Made by a program: the position numbers and the translations under genes. 64,000 nt of DNA from Ambrosia x helenae (Eukaryota; Streptophyta; Magnoliopsida; Asterales; Asteraceae): assembly GCA_030844895.1 (NCBI GenBank), contig CM061227.1, positions 110,848,238 to 110,912,237 of the forward strand, read 5' to 3'. Shown here piece by piece: positions 9,896 to 21,066 of this stretch. The notes beneath the pieces were generated by a model. That model worked only from the letters and a program-made list of their open reading frames with translations, did no database searches and was not told the origin of the DNA. Numbering within the stretch: position 1 is the first letter of the stretch; each line of letters begins with the position of its first letter.

Positions 9896-10689
9896 GTTGT
9901 TCCATATTCGACGTCAGTTGATTGGAGACATGACGAGTCATTGTCACTACATTAGTAGCTTAATCACCTTACGAGTCTCTTTGATAATTGGTTTATAATG
10001 AACATCATATAACTCTAGGCGAGGCACCATTTTTTGTAGAAGCATACCAACGTACCCCATCGTCCATCGTATTGTTCTGACAAGCATGATATGAGTTAGA
10101 GTATCAACCTTGATTATTGGACGGTCCGGGGTAAACCTCACGAGAGTTGTTATTGTCTTGAAAGAATTTCAATATCTGGTGTTAAGATCGAATGAAGCAA
10201 GTTGTTCAAGATATTTCTTTATATTGATGGGCGTAATTCCTAATTACAAGACAATGACGGGTTAGGCCAAATTCCAAGCATGGTTATTGGGTCCAAGTAA
10301 ATAATTATTAAATTAGTTAGAGATTAACTAAACTGAGTTGTATTTGGTTCATGATAGCTTACTTAGACTATTAGATTTTTTTTTTTGAAAGGCAAAAAAA
10401 AAAAAAAAAAAAAAAAAATCTAACTAGTCTATTTAGAATCTAACTAGGCGTTCAAGTCCATCTCTAATTATACCGAGTTATGGTCTATATAACCAATCCA
10501 AGTTGTGTTATGGTCTAAATTTACCGACATAATTTCATGCTCGTTTAAAAGGGATAAAATGAGGCAAGCATAATAAAAAAAAATGTATTAATCTTTTGTT
10601 ATTAAAAAGTGATAACACTCATCGTTAATAAAACTTTACAAAATCATGTTGATCATAAAAATGCAAGGTGGCTTACCATGAACACCGTA
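9896..10689. other. Gene-free spacer
   Basis: AT-rich sequence with an A-run at about 10397-10419. No supported gene, RNA or element boundary was found. Confidence 0.4.
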
Positions 10690-10697
10690 TTATGAGT

Positions 10698-10935
10698 GCT
10701 AAGGCCATGGGGTATGGTCGTCCCCCACCCCACCTTTCCCCTAAGCGTTACGTCAGCGTTTGCTTCCACCGTTTCCCTCCATCCCAATCAAGGAGTATGG
10801 TCCGCGACTCAAGTGTGCATTGATGGGAGAGGGGGGAAGGACCTCCACGATTGCACCAAACTCCCACGGGGTGTAGTGTTGCCCTTTGTCCCCGACCCTT
10901 TGCCAATCTCCACACCATATAGTCATATAGTCTAG
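10698..10935. mobile_element. Possible Harbinger-like MITE
   Basis: A GC-richer island begins TAAGGCCATGGGGTATGG and ends CTCCACACCATATAGTCATA, which are weakly inverted to each other, in AT-rich surroundings. Size and composition resemble Tourist-type MITEs, but the target duplication is not clean. Frames inside it are probably chance. Confidence 0.35.
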
Positions 10936-11726
10936 GTTTGTTGTATGCATGACCCATGGTTTTCTATATCGCGCCAAATAAGAAAATCCTAGAGGTGGCT
11001 AGAGTTTTCATTCAAGATCAATTATGTTAAATTGTATTTATACTTATTAGAAACTTCATTGTCAACCCCAACTAAGAGATGCAAAAAAATATATAAGAAG
11101 TATATAAGGGAGCAAGACGCTACCACGAACCACACTGAACTACCTTGATTTTCACCAATACTGTACTGGCACATTACTTTACTAATTCATTACTCTGAAC
11201 ACAGAAATTTAAAGGCAACACCACTGAATACCCAACCCATAAAAGACAAAAACTCACACATACATACCATCTGTTAAATACACCCGTGAAACATACCCGT
11301 ACTCTACTCATGCTACCAGCGATAGTGTTGCCATAAGGGAAGTGGGGTGGGTACCAGCCCCATTTGCTGTAACGCACAGCTCTGCTCTCCCTGACACTAA
11401 ATTATTTGATCACAAGTTGATCTTGAAAACCCAAATAATTGGTTATTTGAAATCCAGAAATTATACCCGTTGGAGAAAAGCCAAACAACCTACTTTAAAA
11501 AAACCATTCCCTCACCCGACAGTAGTACATTTGCCGGCTGGGCCGTTAATCAGCCTTTCATGTCCACCCCACCATTTAATTTAATGCTTCTTTAAAATAA
11601 ATAATAAAAGAAAAAAAATACTCAACTTTGACATTTTTATTAGCAAGTACTCTATAAACATAAACAAGTTTAAAATAGCGGCACATTTCTGATTTCACAA
11701 TCACCATTTTCTTTTTTATACGAATT
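10936..11726. other. Gene-free spacer
   Basis: Nothing supported. A stretch near 11100-11215 (ACCAATACTG...GGCACATTACTTTACT...GGCAACACC) resembles the arms of the element at 16878-17520 and may be a remnant of the same MITE family. Confidence 0.35.
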
Positions 11727-11727
11727 A

Positions 11728-13047
11728 TGGGTCTGTTTGGTATGGGGTAATGGAATGGATGGGGGAATGGAATGGACGAGGTAATGGAATGGACAAGGTA
11801 ATGGAATAGATCATTACCATTCCATGTCTTGTTTGGTTGCCATGTGGGAATGAAACAAAACATTACTTTGTGTTGTTGGATAGAAAAGAAAAACGAATGA
11901 ATAAAATTGATGGTTAGTGGTGGTGGTGGGGTGGTGGTCATGGCAGTGATGGTGGGTGGTGATATGTGTGGCGGTAGCGGTGGTGGTGGGCGGCGGCGGC
12001 TGTGGTCGGTGGCGGTGGCGGCGATGGTGGAAGGTGGAGGTGGATGGTCGTAATGGTGGGTGGTGACGATGGTGAGTAGTGGCGGTGGTGATGGTAGGTG
12101 GTGGTGTGTGGCGGTAACGTGGTGGTGGATGGCGACGGCGGTGATAGGTGGTGGCGACGACGGTGGTGGGTGGCGGGAACGGTGGCGATGGGTGGAGGTG
12201 GATGGCGGTGATGGTGGGTGGGTGACAATGGTGAGTAGTGGCGGTGGTGGATGGCGGTGGTGGTGGTGATGGTAGGTGGTGGTATGTGGCGGTAGCGTGG
12301 TGGTGGATGGCGACGACGGTGGTGGGTGGCGGCAACGGTGGCGATGGGTGGAGGTGGATGGCGGTGATGGTGGGTGGGTGACAATGGTGAGTAGTGGCGG
12401 TGGTGGGTGGAGGAGACGGCGGTGATGGGTGGCGGCGGTAGTCGTGGGTAAAGGAAATTGTAGTGAGTGACGGTGGTAGGTGGTGGAGGTGGCGGTGGGT
12501 TGATGACGGTGGTAGGCGGCGGTGGGTGGTTTTGTATGGCGGCGGTGGTGGGTGGGTGACGGTGGTGGTGGTGGCGGTGGTGGGAGGGTGAAGGTAGTGG
12601 GTGGTGGCGGTGGTGGTGGTTGGTGGCGGTGGTGAGTGGCGGCGGTGGTGGTGGGTGGTGACGGTGGTGGTGGGTGGTGGCGGTGGTAGGTAGGTGAAGG
12701 TAGTGGTTGGTAGCGGTGGTGGTGGGTGGTGACGGCGGTGGTGGTGGCGGCGGGTGGTGACGGCGGTGGTGGGTGGCGTGGCGGTGGTGGCGATAGTGGT
12801 GGTGGGTGGTGGCGATAGTGGTGGTGGATGGTGGTGGTGGTGGTGGGTTATGCTTTTGTTAGTAAAGGGTGAATGGGGATGGAATGAAAAAAAAACATGG
12901 GGGGTGGATGGAATGGTTTTGAGGGAATGGAATGCCTTATGGAATGGGTGATTCCATTCCTTTAGCCAACCAAACACATTATTTTTCATTACCTTGTAAT
13001 GGTCTATTCCATTCCCCTTTCATTCCATCATACCAAACGCTACCTAT
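11728..13047. mobile_element. MITE-like element carrying a large GGT/GGC minisatellite
   Basis: The left end (GGGTCTGTTTGGTATGGGGT, then repeated AATGGAATGG motifs) and right end (CATTCCATCATACCAAACGC) are inverted relatives, both studded with GGAATGGA-type motifs. Such ends occur in plant hAT-like non-autonomous elements. About 940 bp of the 1.3 kb is an imperfect GGT/GGC/GAT minisatellite. I could not fix an 8-bp target duplication, so the superfamily is uncertain. Confidence 0.55.
11910..12850. repeat. GGTGGCGGT-type minisatellite with higher-order repeats
   Basis: A nearly continuous tract of GGT, GGC and GAT triplets with extreme purine/pyrimidine strand asymmetry. A longer unit (GTGGCGATGGGTGGAGGTGG...GACAATGGTGAGTAGTGG) recurs at about 12181 and 12338, a higher-order period of about 155 bp. 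It is open for hundreds of codons on the minus strand, giving His/Pro/Thr-rich strings that are an artefact of the repeat. Its G-rich strand could form G-quadruplex or slipped structures. Confidence 0.85.
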
Positions 13048-13481
13048 AGGTATTATGTCAACACAAGAATCGTTTTCAACCTGTACAAAGTACATTTTTC
13101 GTGAGAATGACTAAAAATTGACATGTAGACATCATGTTTTGGATTTAGGAATGATGTTTTAGGTTGTTTTAACTTGAAAAACACCAAACACAAAATCTAA
13201 AACACAATACAATGTATTATAGTCATTAAATTTAAAAAACAGCTAAAACACACTACTTAACGCTTAAAACACACTGCTAATGTTCTTAGCATGGTGTTTT
13301 AAGTTTTAAGCCTAAAATACATTGTTTTCGGTTTTTAATTGTTATGTTTGGTGTTTTTATAGGCAAAACAATCCATAACATTACGACTAAGTTCAAAAAA
13401 TGATGCCTAGGTATCAATTTTTAATACTTCTCACACTTCTCACAAAAAACCCACTTTGTACACGATCTTGACCCTATATAT
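13048..13481. other. Gene-free AT-rich spacer
   Basis: Contains repeated TTTTAAG/CTTAAAAC-like motifs around a GTGTTTTA core (about 13140-13370) that form loose inverted repeats. No gene. Confidence 0.35.
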
Positions 13482-13755
13482 ATATATATATAATATATAT
13501 ATATATAGTGTTAGTATCTATAGGAAACCATAGTTATGTAGTAAACCATGAAAACCCAAGGTGTGGCTAGAATCAAGCCACATCATCACAATCCACAACC
13601 AATTTAATAATAACATAAGGGTAGTGAAGTAATTTTACCTATAGCATCTTTTGACAATCTCTAGGATATCTCCATTAAGTACAAGAGAAGGTTTGTACCC
13701 CTCCATATTCAAGATATCACTCACTCTCTCTCTACACCTTCTACAAACCCACTTT

Positions 13756-13760
<5 letters not shown>

Positions 13761-13790
<30 letters not shown>
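13761..13790 (+). repeat. (CT)n microsatellite
   Basis: A pure CT tract preceded by shorter CTCTCTC runs from 13728. Such pyrimidine tracts are common in plant 5' UTRs, which is compatible with a transcript leading to the small frame at 13984. Confidence 0.7.
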
Positions 13791-13983
13791 AAAACTTCTG
13801 AAAAACTTTAAAACCACACGAAACTTCAAACACCTATAGATCTGAAAACAGATCCGGGTTCAAGCTGGTGGTTCAACAGGGGAGCATCATCACAGATCTG
13901 AACAGATCCGGGTTCAAGCCGGTGATAACTCTCACTTTGGAGTGTAGCAGGTTCGACCCGGAAAAGGGTCAGGGTCGGGTCGG

Positions 13984-14169
13984 GTGATGAAGGTGGAGCT
14001 TGGTGGCAAGAGGAAAGAGGTAGTGGTGGAGGAGACGGTTACCACAGTGGTGGCCGGTGGTTCAGGTGATCAAGAAATAGATGAAGTAAATAAAGCAATA
14101 ATGCAAATGATTGAAGAGTTGCTTAACTGGAATTCAACTCCACCTTCACTTTGTATAGTCAATGCTTAG
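13984..14169 (+). CDS. Small ORF of unknown function, 61 codons
   Basis: An ATG frame 3' of a CT-rich leader and two near-identical copies of AGATCTGAA(A)ACAGATCCGGGTTCAAG (about 13840 and 13893). The peptide is acidic (VEETVTTVVAGGSGDQEIDE) and ends in a short amphipathic segment (AIMQMIEELLNW). I recognise no domain. It may be a first-exon relic of a captured gene. Composition is better than random, but there is no evidence of expression. Confidence 0.3.
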   Translation: MMKVELGGKRKEVVVEETVTTVVAGGSGDQEIDEVNKAIMQMIEELLNWNSTPPSLCIVNA

Positions 14170-14422
14170 CCACCGGTTTGTATAATATTATCTCTCACAA
14201 ACAAGCATTCTTAGGGATTTTTAAAGAAATTTTCTTTTCTTTATCTTATTATCTTGATAAAATAATATTATGTTTATTTCAAGTCCAAATAAAATGTAAA
14301 TAGAAAAGAAGAAAACAATGTGTCATGTAATGTCGTTTGTCATGGTGAGCTCATTAATTTTTCTTGTTTATTTTGTTGTTTTTGTGTTTTTAGATATAGA
14401 AATAATATAGAATGTTGTACCA

Positions 14423-14600
14423 TATAATGTCTTTTGTGTATTGTATATATGCACTCCAAGTGTTTGATGAAATGCCTGACTGGGTTAACATGTGTTACTT
14501 CTGTTAAAAGGTAATTATAATGTCTTTTGTGTATTGTATATATGCACTCCAAGTGTTTGATGAAATGTCTGACTGGGTTAACATGTGTTACTTCTGTTAG
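14423..14600 (+). repeat. Tandem duplication, ~90-bp unit
   Basis: A segment starting TAATGTCTTTTGTGTATTGT and ending GGGTTAACATGTGTTACTTC occurs twice in direct orientation (14423-14506 and 14517-14600), nearly identical. One frame of each copy reads YALQVFDEMPDW, reminiscent of a PPR repeat core. Each copy ends with one of the AACATGTGTT palindromes. Confidence 0.75.
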
Positions 14601-15319
14601 TATGTTAAAGTTAAGTTTTTTTTGTATTCTTTACGTTTGAGTAGTGTTTTTTGTTTGACACGCATCTTTTTTGTTCTTGTAACTGAATTTTTTTTTACAT
14701 TAAAGAGTTTGTTTGGGGATGTTTTTGTTTGACTTACGTTTGAGTAGTGTTTTTTTTTGTTTGACACGCAACGCGCTGGGGGGTTTACTAGTTATAATAA
14801 TATCGTATAATTTAAATGGTTCGGTTTTCAGTTTCGCACATTATCGATTCAATTAATATTTATTTTAGTTAACTATTTATTATAAAATGGTACTAAAACG
14901 CGAAAGAATTTTAGGGGTCTGTGCCGGGTTGTTACATTTTTGTTAATGTAAACTTTGTAAAGTTTTATCCCTTTTTCATCTTGACTTTGCTTCTAGGCAT
15001 GTTGACTTAGGCAGACAACACATGTTACCCTCTTATGCAAAGGGTAACAAGTGTTACACATTTGATTTATCCCCAGTTAACACATGTTCACATTTGGGCG
15101 TCGACTAACATGTGTTACTCCTGTTTAGTATGTTAGATGATGAGTTGGTCACACCGGTTAATATCTCATCTATTGTTTTGCAGTTGATAATGAAGACCCC
15201 CCCACTGGTTAACATATGTTAACATACAAAGTCGAAGGAAGCCGAGAAAATATGTAGAGAAACTTTTTAATAACGTTTTCTTTTTTGTACTCAATGTATA
15301 GAGTTACAAGATTTATTTT

Positions 15320-15960
15320 GTTAAAGTGGTCAGTAGTTTGTAATGATACTTTGTAATAACGTGTGTTAATAGTTTGTGTGCTTTTATTTCTCAGTAAATT
15401 TATGAAGTGAAAACTATAAGGGTAAGCAAGACAAAAAAAAAAGGCTGACAAAATAAACATAAGTTTAACATATGTTACCAAATAACATATGTTAACCTCT
15501 TATGCAACATTCACACATGTTAACCTTCCATGCAGTTCATTTGAATGTCATGGGTAGGTTTTTGTGTGGTTCAATAGTTTGTAATGATACTTTGTAATAA
15601 CGTGTATTAATAGTTTGTATATTTTATTTTTCAGTAAACTTATGAAGTAAAAACTATAGTGGTAACCAAGACAAAAAAAAGGGCTGACATAAAATACAAG
15701 TTTAATAAATGTTACCAAATAACACATGTTAACCTCTCATGCAACATTAACACATGTTACCCTTTACATGCAGTTCATATGAATGTCTTGGGTAGGTTTA
15801 TCTCTTGTTCAATAGTTTGTAATGATACTTTGTAATAACACGTGTTACCAAATAAACATGTGTTAACCTATTATGACAAGTCTTAATAATGTGTGTTAAT
15901 AGTTTGTATGCTATGTTTACTTATTTCTTTTGAAAACTTATGAATTGAAAACAGGAGTGG
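15320..15960 (+). repeat. ~240-bp tandem repeat with AACACATGTT palindromes
   Basis: The anchor TAGTTTGTAATGATACTTTG recurs at about 15332, 15573 and 15812, a period near 240 bp. It is followed by AATAACGTGTGTTAATAG-like sequence, AGTAAA..TATGAAGT and AAGACAAAAAAAA blocks. Copies are diverged, and a partial fourth unit runs to about 16000. Each unit contains TAACAYATGTTA-type palindromes. Confidence 0.75.
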
Positions 15961-16576
15961 TAAAAAGACAAAAAGGTTGACAAATGATACAGGTTTAACA
16001 TATGTTACCACACCACTCATACTAACAAATGTTAGATCTTCTGATGGGTATATGGGGGCAACAGGTTTAACTTTATCATATTAGATAACACATGTTAGCC
16101 CTTTATGACCAACTAACACATGTTACCCTCGTATGCAACATTAACACATTATTTGTACTTGCCCCATTATATTACTATTTTCTTAAACAAAAAGTAGGAG
16201 ATAGGGTGTGACATGACCCATTATAATAATATTTTTTAAACAAAAAGTAGGAGAGAGGAGAGAGATGGTGTGACATGACTCATTATAATAATATTTTCTA
16301 AACAAAAAGTAGGAGAGAGGAGAGAGATGGTGATGTTGACTTTAAAAAGGTAGGAGAGAGGGTGTGACATGACTTTGAAAAAGTAGGAGAGAGGTTGTGA
16401 CATGACCCTAAAGTAACTTTACCAAACTACCCTTATTTGTACTTGCCCCATTATAATATTATTTTCTTACACAAAAAGTCTCCATATTTAATCCTAACCC
16501 TTGATCAAATACAATGGATGGCTAGGATAGGGTTTCCAAGGTTTACCATCTAACAATGGGTTTCCACATTATCCAC

Positions 16577-16620
<44 letters not shown>

Positions 16621-16877
16621 GTCAAATGTTATATCCCTTAGAGGGGACGGGGCACCACCAGATTTGGTCATGGATAGTCGGATACCCCACTATCAGCATG
16701 GTAACACCGTCGCCGGTAGTGCTGGTAGGGGTCCCATGAACTTTTTCCTAGTTGTAGTTAACGGGATCCTTCACGGGACAGAGAGGAGAAAGAGTGGCAG
16801 TGCAATTATTATTGAGAGAGAGAGTTGGAAAGGGTAGTATATTATTATTGTGTGTGAAAACAATTAATTGTTGGGTA

Positions 16878-17520
16878 AAAAATCAGTGAAGTTTGCCTCT
16901 AAAAAACGGTTTCAGTGAAGTGTACAGTGAAGTAATGTGGCAGTGCATGATTGGTAGAAATCAGTGAAGTTGAAAAACTACACGATAAGCACTCCTCCCC
17001 CCTTATACCATTAGTCCATTACACTCTTTTCTAGGTTTGAACCCTAAACACCTTCTCTACCAAGCAGATAAGCTTAAGGGTGTGGAGGCCTGTCTCGGTT
17101 CGTCCCAGCCCCGTCTTAAACACCGTCCCCCTCCCATGTCTCCGACACAAACGTCTCATTTGAGACATGAAAGACGGGTCAATCATGCATTTAATATTAC
17201 TACTTTTGTTGACTTTTAGTATTATTATCGTATTTAATATTATTAATAATAAAAGGGGGAGGGTTATCTCGACACCCTTGGGTTGTCTTAAAAAAGAACA
17301 ATCCACCTTACTTAGGTGACATCCTATGTGGCAAGGAGAACAAATCCACACCCACTAGCCTAACCCAAATTAGCATGGTATATTATATAAGGGGAGAAGG
17401 GGCGATCAATGAGTTTTTTTTTCACTTAATTGATTTTAACCAATACTGCATTGCCACATCAATTCACTGGTTTACTTCACTGAAACACTTTTTTTAGAGG
17501 CAACACTCCACTGATTCTTT
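16878..17520. mobile_element. Nested long-arm MITE
   Basis: The arms are inverted: left ATCAGTGAAGTTTGCCTCTA...AGTGAAGTAATGTGGCAGTG; right, read inward, ATCAGTGGAGTGTTGCCTCT...AGTGAAGTAAACCAGTGAAT. The interior holds two chance frames and no transposase. Superfamily unknown. Confidence 0.5.
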
Positions 17521-17716
17521 TATTTTATTTTTTAATTTCACTAAACGTTTTTTTAATATCACACGGTTTAAAGGTTATTAATTACTACAACCGTCCCACC
17601 ACCAAATCAGTAAGTTTAATTTGGAAACCGTCAATCGAATTCAATATAACATTGAAATCGTTCCACTAAACGGTCAGTAGTATTAAATTACTTGGAGCTG
17701 GACCTCGGAAGAAGAG

Positions 17717-18094
17717 ATGGCGTTGGTTATATGCTACAAAGACACCACAAACAATCCGGTTATACAACCTCAACGCCAACGCTCGAGGGCCTCGGGCTCC
17801 CACCTGGAGGGGCTTTGGGATCATGTGCTAGCCGATTTCAAACGCCACGTCGGCACCAACGACCGGACAATCGTCAGCCTGCAGCGGAAGTGGGCCGATC
17901 TAAACATAAAGTGTGATCAGTGGACCACCCTGTACGAGAACACGTTGAGGGATGAGCCGGGCATGGACCCGGAGTTGGCTATCGAGTTTACGCATGTGGC
18001 CTTACAGATCGATACGGCAACAATTTTAACCATGTCGAGGCATGGCACTCTAGGTTTTTTTATTTCTTTTTATGTAATTTATTTTTATGTTTAA
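17717..18094 (+). pseudogene. Harbinger ORF1-like (Myb/SANT-like) relic
   Basis: A 125-codon frame. Its core (WDHVLADFKRHVG, then RTIVSLQRKWADLN and CDQWTTLYENTLRD) resembles the Myb/SANT-like DNA-binding protein encoded as ORF1 by plant PIF/Harbinger elements, which assists transposase nuclear import and end binding. The N-terminal part is garbled, with a second frame (17692-17916) open across it, and the C-terminus runs into low-complexity hydrophobic residues. It lies inside an element with Harbinger-like ends. Confidence 0.5.
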
Positions 18095-18460
18095 TAGTAA
18101 TGAATTTTAGTTTTTTATGTTCATTTTTAATGTTTTTTAAATTAATTAGATTTTAAAACAAATAGTTAAAATAATAAAAAAAAATTATAAAACAAACGGT
18201 AAAAATAATAAAACAACACTAAAAACAAACGGTTAAAATAAATAAATTAGCATTTAAAAAAAATAAAATAAAATAACAACCGGTTGTCAGCACAGTAGAT
18301 ACAACCAGCTAAACGGTCTACGAGACCATTACCAGCATAGGTGACGACGGTATTACCGTGCTGATAGTAGGTACTCGTAAATAATTCGGGTGACACTCCG
18401 TCCCTAACCAATCATTTTCAATAAATCCCTTTCCCAGAGTGGGAATATCAAAATCCAGAT

Positions 18461-18467
18461 TTATATA
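18461..18467 (+). promoter_or_regulatory. Possible TATA box of the PDCB-like gene
   Basis: TTATATA lies about 190 bp upstream of the ATG at 18658, followed by a pyrimidine-rich stretch typical of a plant leader. The transcription start is unknown. Confidence 0.3.
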
Positions 18468-18657
18468 CAACTCAAACTGCATTTAGTACATCTTTTTCCA
18501 AATAATTTTATCTGGAAATAACTTTTTTTTTCTCTTGACAGAAGATTAAAGTTTTCATTTAAGGTTTTAAAGACACCCATACCCTCTCAAGTCTCACTCT
18601 ATCACTATCTCTCTTCATCTTCTCCAACCTTCTTGTTCTTCTGCATTCATCACAACA

Positions 18658-21066
18658 ATGTCTACTCACCTTCTTCTTCTTCTGCTCATTTTCTCCATGG
18701 TTGCTCACTCCAGTAAGCATTTCTTTATTTCTTTTTCCACCATCATATTTTACAAACAACAATAATATTATTAGCAAACAACATGTCTTGGTTCTGTAAG
18801 TAGTTGGTAGTTGTTCATGTTCCAGAGAAGTTGTACCTTAATATTTTTATAAAAGAACTACATATTATTATTATTATTATTATTACATTCCCTTTGCAGC
18901 ATTTGAGCATATAATAAAAATTAAAAATCCACACTTTATGTTAACCTCACTTGTGCATGATGCTATGAAAGTTGTACATTGCTTAGAGCTAAAACGTCCC
19001 AATCATAAACAGGCATGCTACATAGACTTGTACTTTGTGCAATAAAAGTTGTACATTAGAAAACCACTCAACCATGTGTGTGTATGTATAGGTGCAACTT
19101 GGTGTGTGTGCAAGAAAGGTGGAAATGATAAGGTTCTACAAATGGCAATAGACTATGCGTGTGGAAACGGTGCAGACTGCACCCAAACGCACCAAGGTGG
19201 GAAATGCTTTAACCCAAACACTGTCACTGACCACTGCAACTACGCTGTGAACAGCTATTTTCAGGCCAAGGGTCAGGCTCCTGGCTCATGTGATTTCAAG
19301 GGTGCAGCCATGGTTACCACCACTGACCCCAGTTAGTATACTATGTCTATACTCTATACTTGTACCCAAACATTATCTTATCTATATTATTATACACACT
19401 CGCAAGCACACACATATATGTTATCGTTAATAATTTATTTTTTTGTTTATATGTAGGCTCTAATGGGTGTCAATATCCTTCTTCTGCCAGGTATTTTATT
19501 CTCCTTTTAAATTATTTGAAAATAGTAATTTTTATATAAAGATATGTAATTAACCAAAGCCGCAAGCCGGACAAAAGGTCTAATAATCTGTTAGTATCAC
19601 CTTTTGAGAATATCTAGGTAATGGCTTTTTGACTAAATATATGGTACCACCACCATCATGTTGTTGCAACTTGTACCGTCTCCACTAGTCCATTTATTTA
19701 TACTGTAGGTATCCAATGTCCAATATCTGGACCTCCATAACTGGTTCACCAATCATCGGTAATGGTATGATATCCCACCGACACAGATCTCCTAAACCCG
19801 TGGCTTATGGGTGTGGGGACGTTCCGACCCGTCCCTGCTCGTTTGGACCATTCCACACTGCTCGACATTTAATTTGGGATAACCAAAAAAGGAAAGATGG
19901 ACATTTAAACTGGGACGGAGGGTATTTTAAACTGATTTTACGATCATAACTCGGGTAAACTAAATGGATTTTGAGGGTTTGTGGGTCTGTTTTATTAATG
20001 ATGGACAAGTATCCATTTTTATAAGTCGACTATAATTTCCCTGTGTTCCCGAGTTAACTTAAAGAGGGAAAAGAAAGGAAAAAAATTGAAGGAAGGGAAG
20101 GGAAAGGAAAAGAAAGGATAAATGTTCTTTCCTTTCGTTTCCTTCCAAATCGGAAGGAAAACTAAACTAAAGAATTTTAAACTAGTTTTCCTTCCATTTC
20201 CTTTCTTTTCCTTCCTTTAATGAAACTCGGGAACACACCATAGTTTGTTTTCCTTTCCTTTCCTTCCTTTAATGAAACTCGGGAACACATCTTTCCTTTC
20301 TTTTCTTTTCTCCCGTTTAGTTAACTCGGGAACACAGCGTTTGTGTTCTCTTGGAATTTATGTGTTGCAACTTGAAAATGTAAAAACTATTGGTGAATTG
20401 CAACATAAGCATTAGAACTTGTACATTGTTTTACTTTTTTTTTTTTTTCAAGTACATACAATTAGTTGTAAGCATTTTCCCATGGAAATGGTTGGGTAAT
20501 ATATGACAAAACATAAGTTGTTTCAAAAGGCACTATAATTAGAGAAATGCAACTTTAGCTTATTCTACTTGGTACTTTCCTATTCAAGTACATACAAAAA
20601 AAGAGGCTTCACTCTTTAAATCCAAACATCCTCTTAATGGGATATAAATTGTTTGAAAAAAGTAAGGGGCAAATAAGATTAAAAATCAAAATCTAAAGTA
20701 GGTTTTGTTTTCTTTTGATCAAAGTAAATTCTTGCTTTTGATACTTTAAAGCATTGTGTCTCATTGTATCATTTACAAAAATAGATTAATCATATAAATT
20801 GTGAATGTAGTGGAATGACCAATTCGCCGGGCAACACAAGAACACCAGGTTCCACAACCGTGACAACAGGCGGCACAACAACTAATCCCTATGGCAATAA
20901 CCCTACCAATACCGGCGTGTTAGGAGGAGGTCTTGGCTCGGGAATGGGTCCCGGGGCAGGTATCAACACGGATCTTAGCCATGGGTCTATGATACATCAA
21001 GAAACCACCAGTTTTCATGTCTTGGTTATGATGGGTTTAACACTTGTAATGCTTTTGTGGGGTTGA
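18658..21066 (+). CDS. GPI-anchored X8-domain protein, plasmodesmata callose-binding (PDCB) type
   Basis: Model: join of 18658-18712, 19092-19331, 19457-19490 and 20811-21066, all GT-AG and in phase, giving 194 residues. It starts with a signal peptide (MSTHLLLLLLIFSMVAHSS), then a single X8/CBM43 domain with the hallmark ATWCVCKKG, DYACGNGADC, GGKCFNP, HCNYAVNSYFQ and SCDF. The last cysteine is in the tiny third exon (NGCQYPSS). A Ser/Thr/Gly-rich linker follows (NTRTPGSTTV...GGGLGSGMGPG) and then a hydrophobic tail (VLVMMGLTLVMLLW), as for a GPI anchor. PDCB proteins bind callose in the neck wall of plasmodesmata and influence cell-to-cell flux. Other X8-GPI proteins share this layout, so the exact subfamily is inferred. 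The ATG is the only one giving a signal peptide joined in phase to the X8 exon. No lesion seen. Intron 3 (1.3 kb) holds a MITE. Confidence 0.88.
20041..20337. mobile_element. MITE in PDCB intron 3
   Basis: Perfect 18-bp inverted ends CTGTGTTCCCGAGTTAAC and GTTAACTCGGGAACACAG enclose about 260 bp of purine-rich then pyrimidine-rich sequence. AACTCGGGAACACA appears two more times inside (about 20225 and 20276), suggesting internal duplication. The target duplication is unclear and the superfamily unassigned. Confidence 0.6.

Larger units (their letters stand above)
13482..16618. mobile_element. Unclassified ~3.1-kb inverted-repeat element bounded by (TA)n
   Basis: Both ends sit in (TA)n tracts (about 13476-13507 and 16581-16618). 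Just inside them the arms are imperfect inverted repeats of about 50 bp: left GTGTTAGTATCTATAGGAAA...GTAAACCATG; right, read inward, GTGTGGATAATGTGGAAACC...GTAAACCTTGGAAACCC. No transposase is visible. The body holds a small ORF (13984-14169), a tandem duplication (14423-14600) and an array of TAACACATGTTA palindromes. Insertion into (TA)n recalls rice Micron elements, but the superfamily is unknown. Confidence 0.5.
16637..18410 (+). mobile_element. Defective PIF/Harbinger-like element with ~100-bp inverted ends
   Basis: The left end (TTAGAGGGGACGGGGCACC...CACTATCAGCATGGTAACAC) and the right end, read inward (TTAGGGACGGAGTGTCACCC...ACTATCAGCACGGTAATACC), are imperfect inverted repeats of about 100 bp. 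TTA/TAA at the borders fits Harbinger. The only recognisable coding relic is a trihelix/SANT-like ORF (17717-18094); no DDE transposase is present. A smaller inverted-repeat element is nested at 16878-17520. The right end lies about 250 bp upstream of the PDCB start codon. Confidence 0.6.

Noticed and set aside
9534..9947. 137-codon minus-strand frame across 9.5-9.9 kb
   Set aside because: It runs through the poly-G/poly-C arms of a Harbinger MITE and encodes only Gly/Pro/Lys strings.
11814..12989. 391-codon minus-strand frame rich in His, Pro and Thr
   Set aside because: It is produced by the GGT/GGC minisatellite; all triplet registers are open and there is no domain or gene structure.
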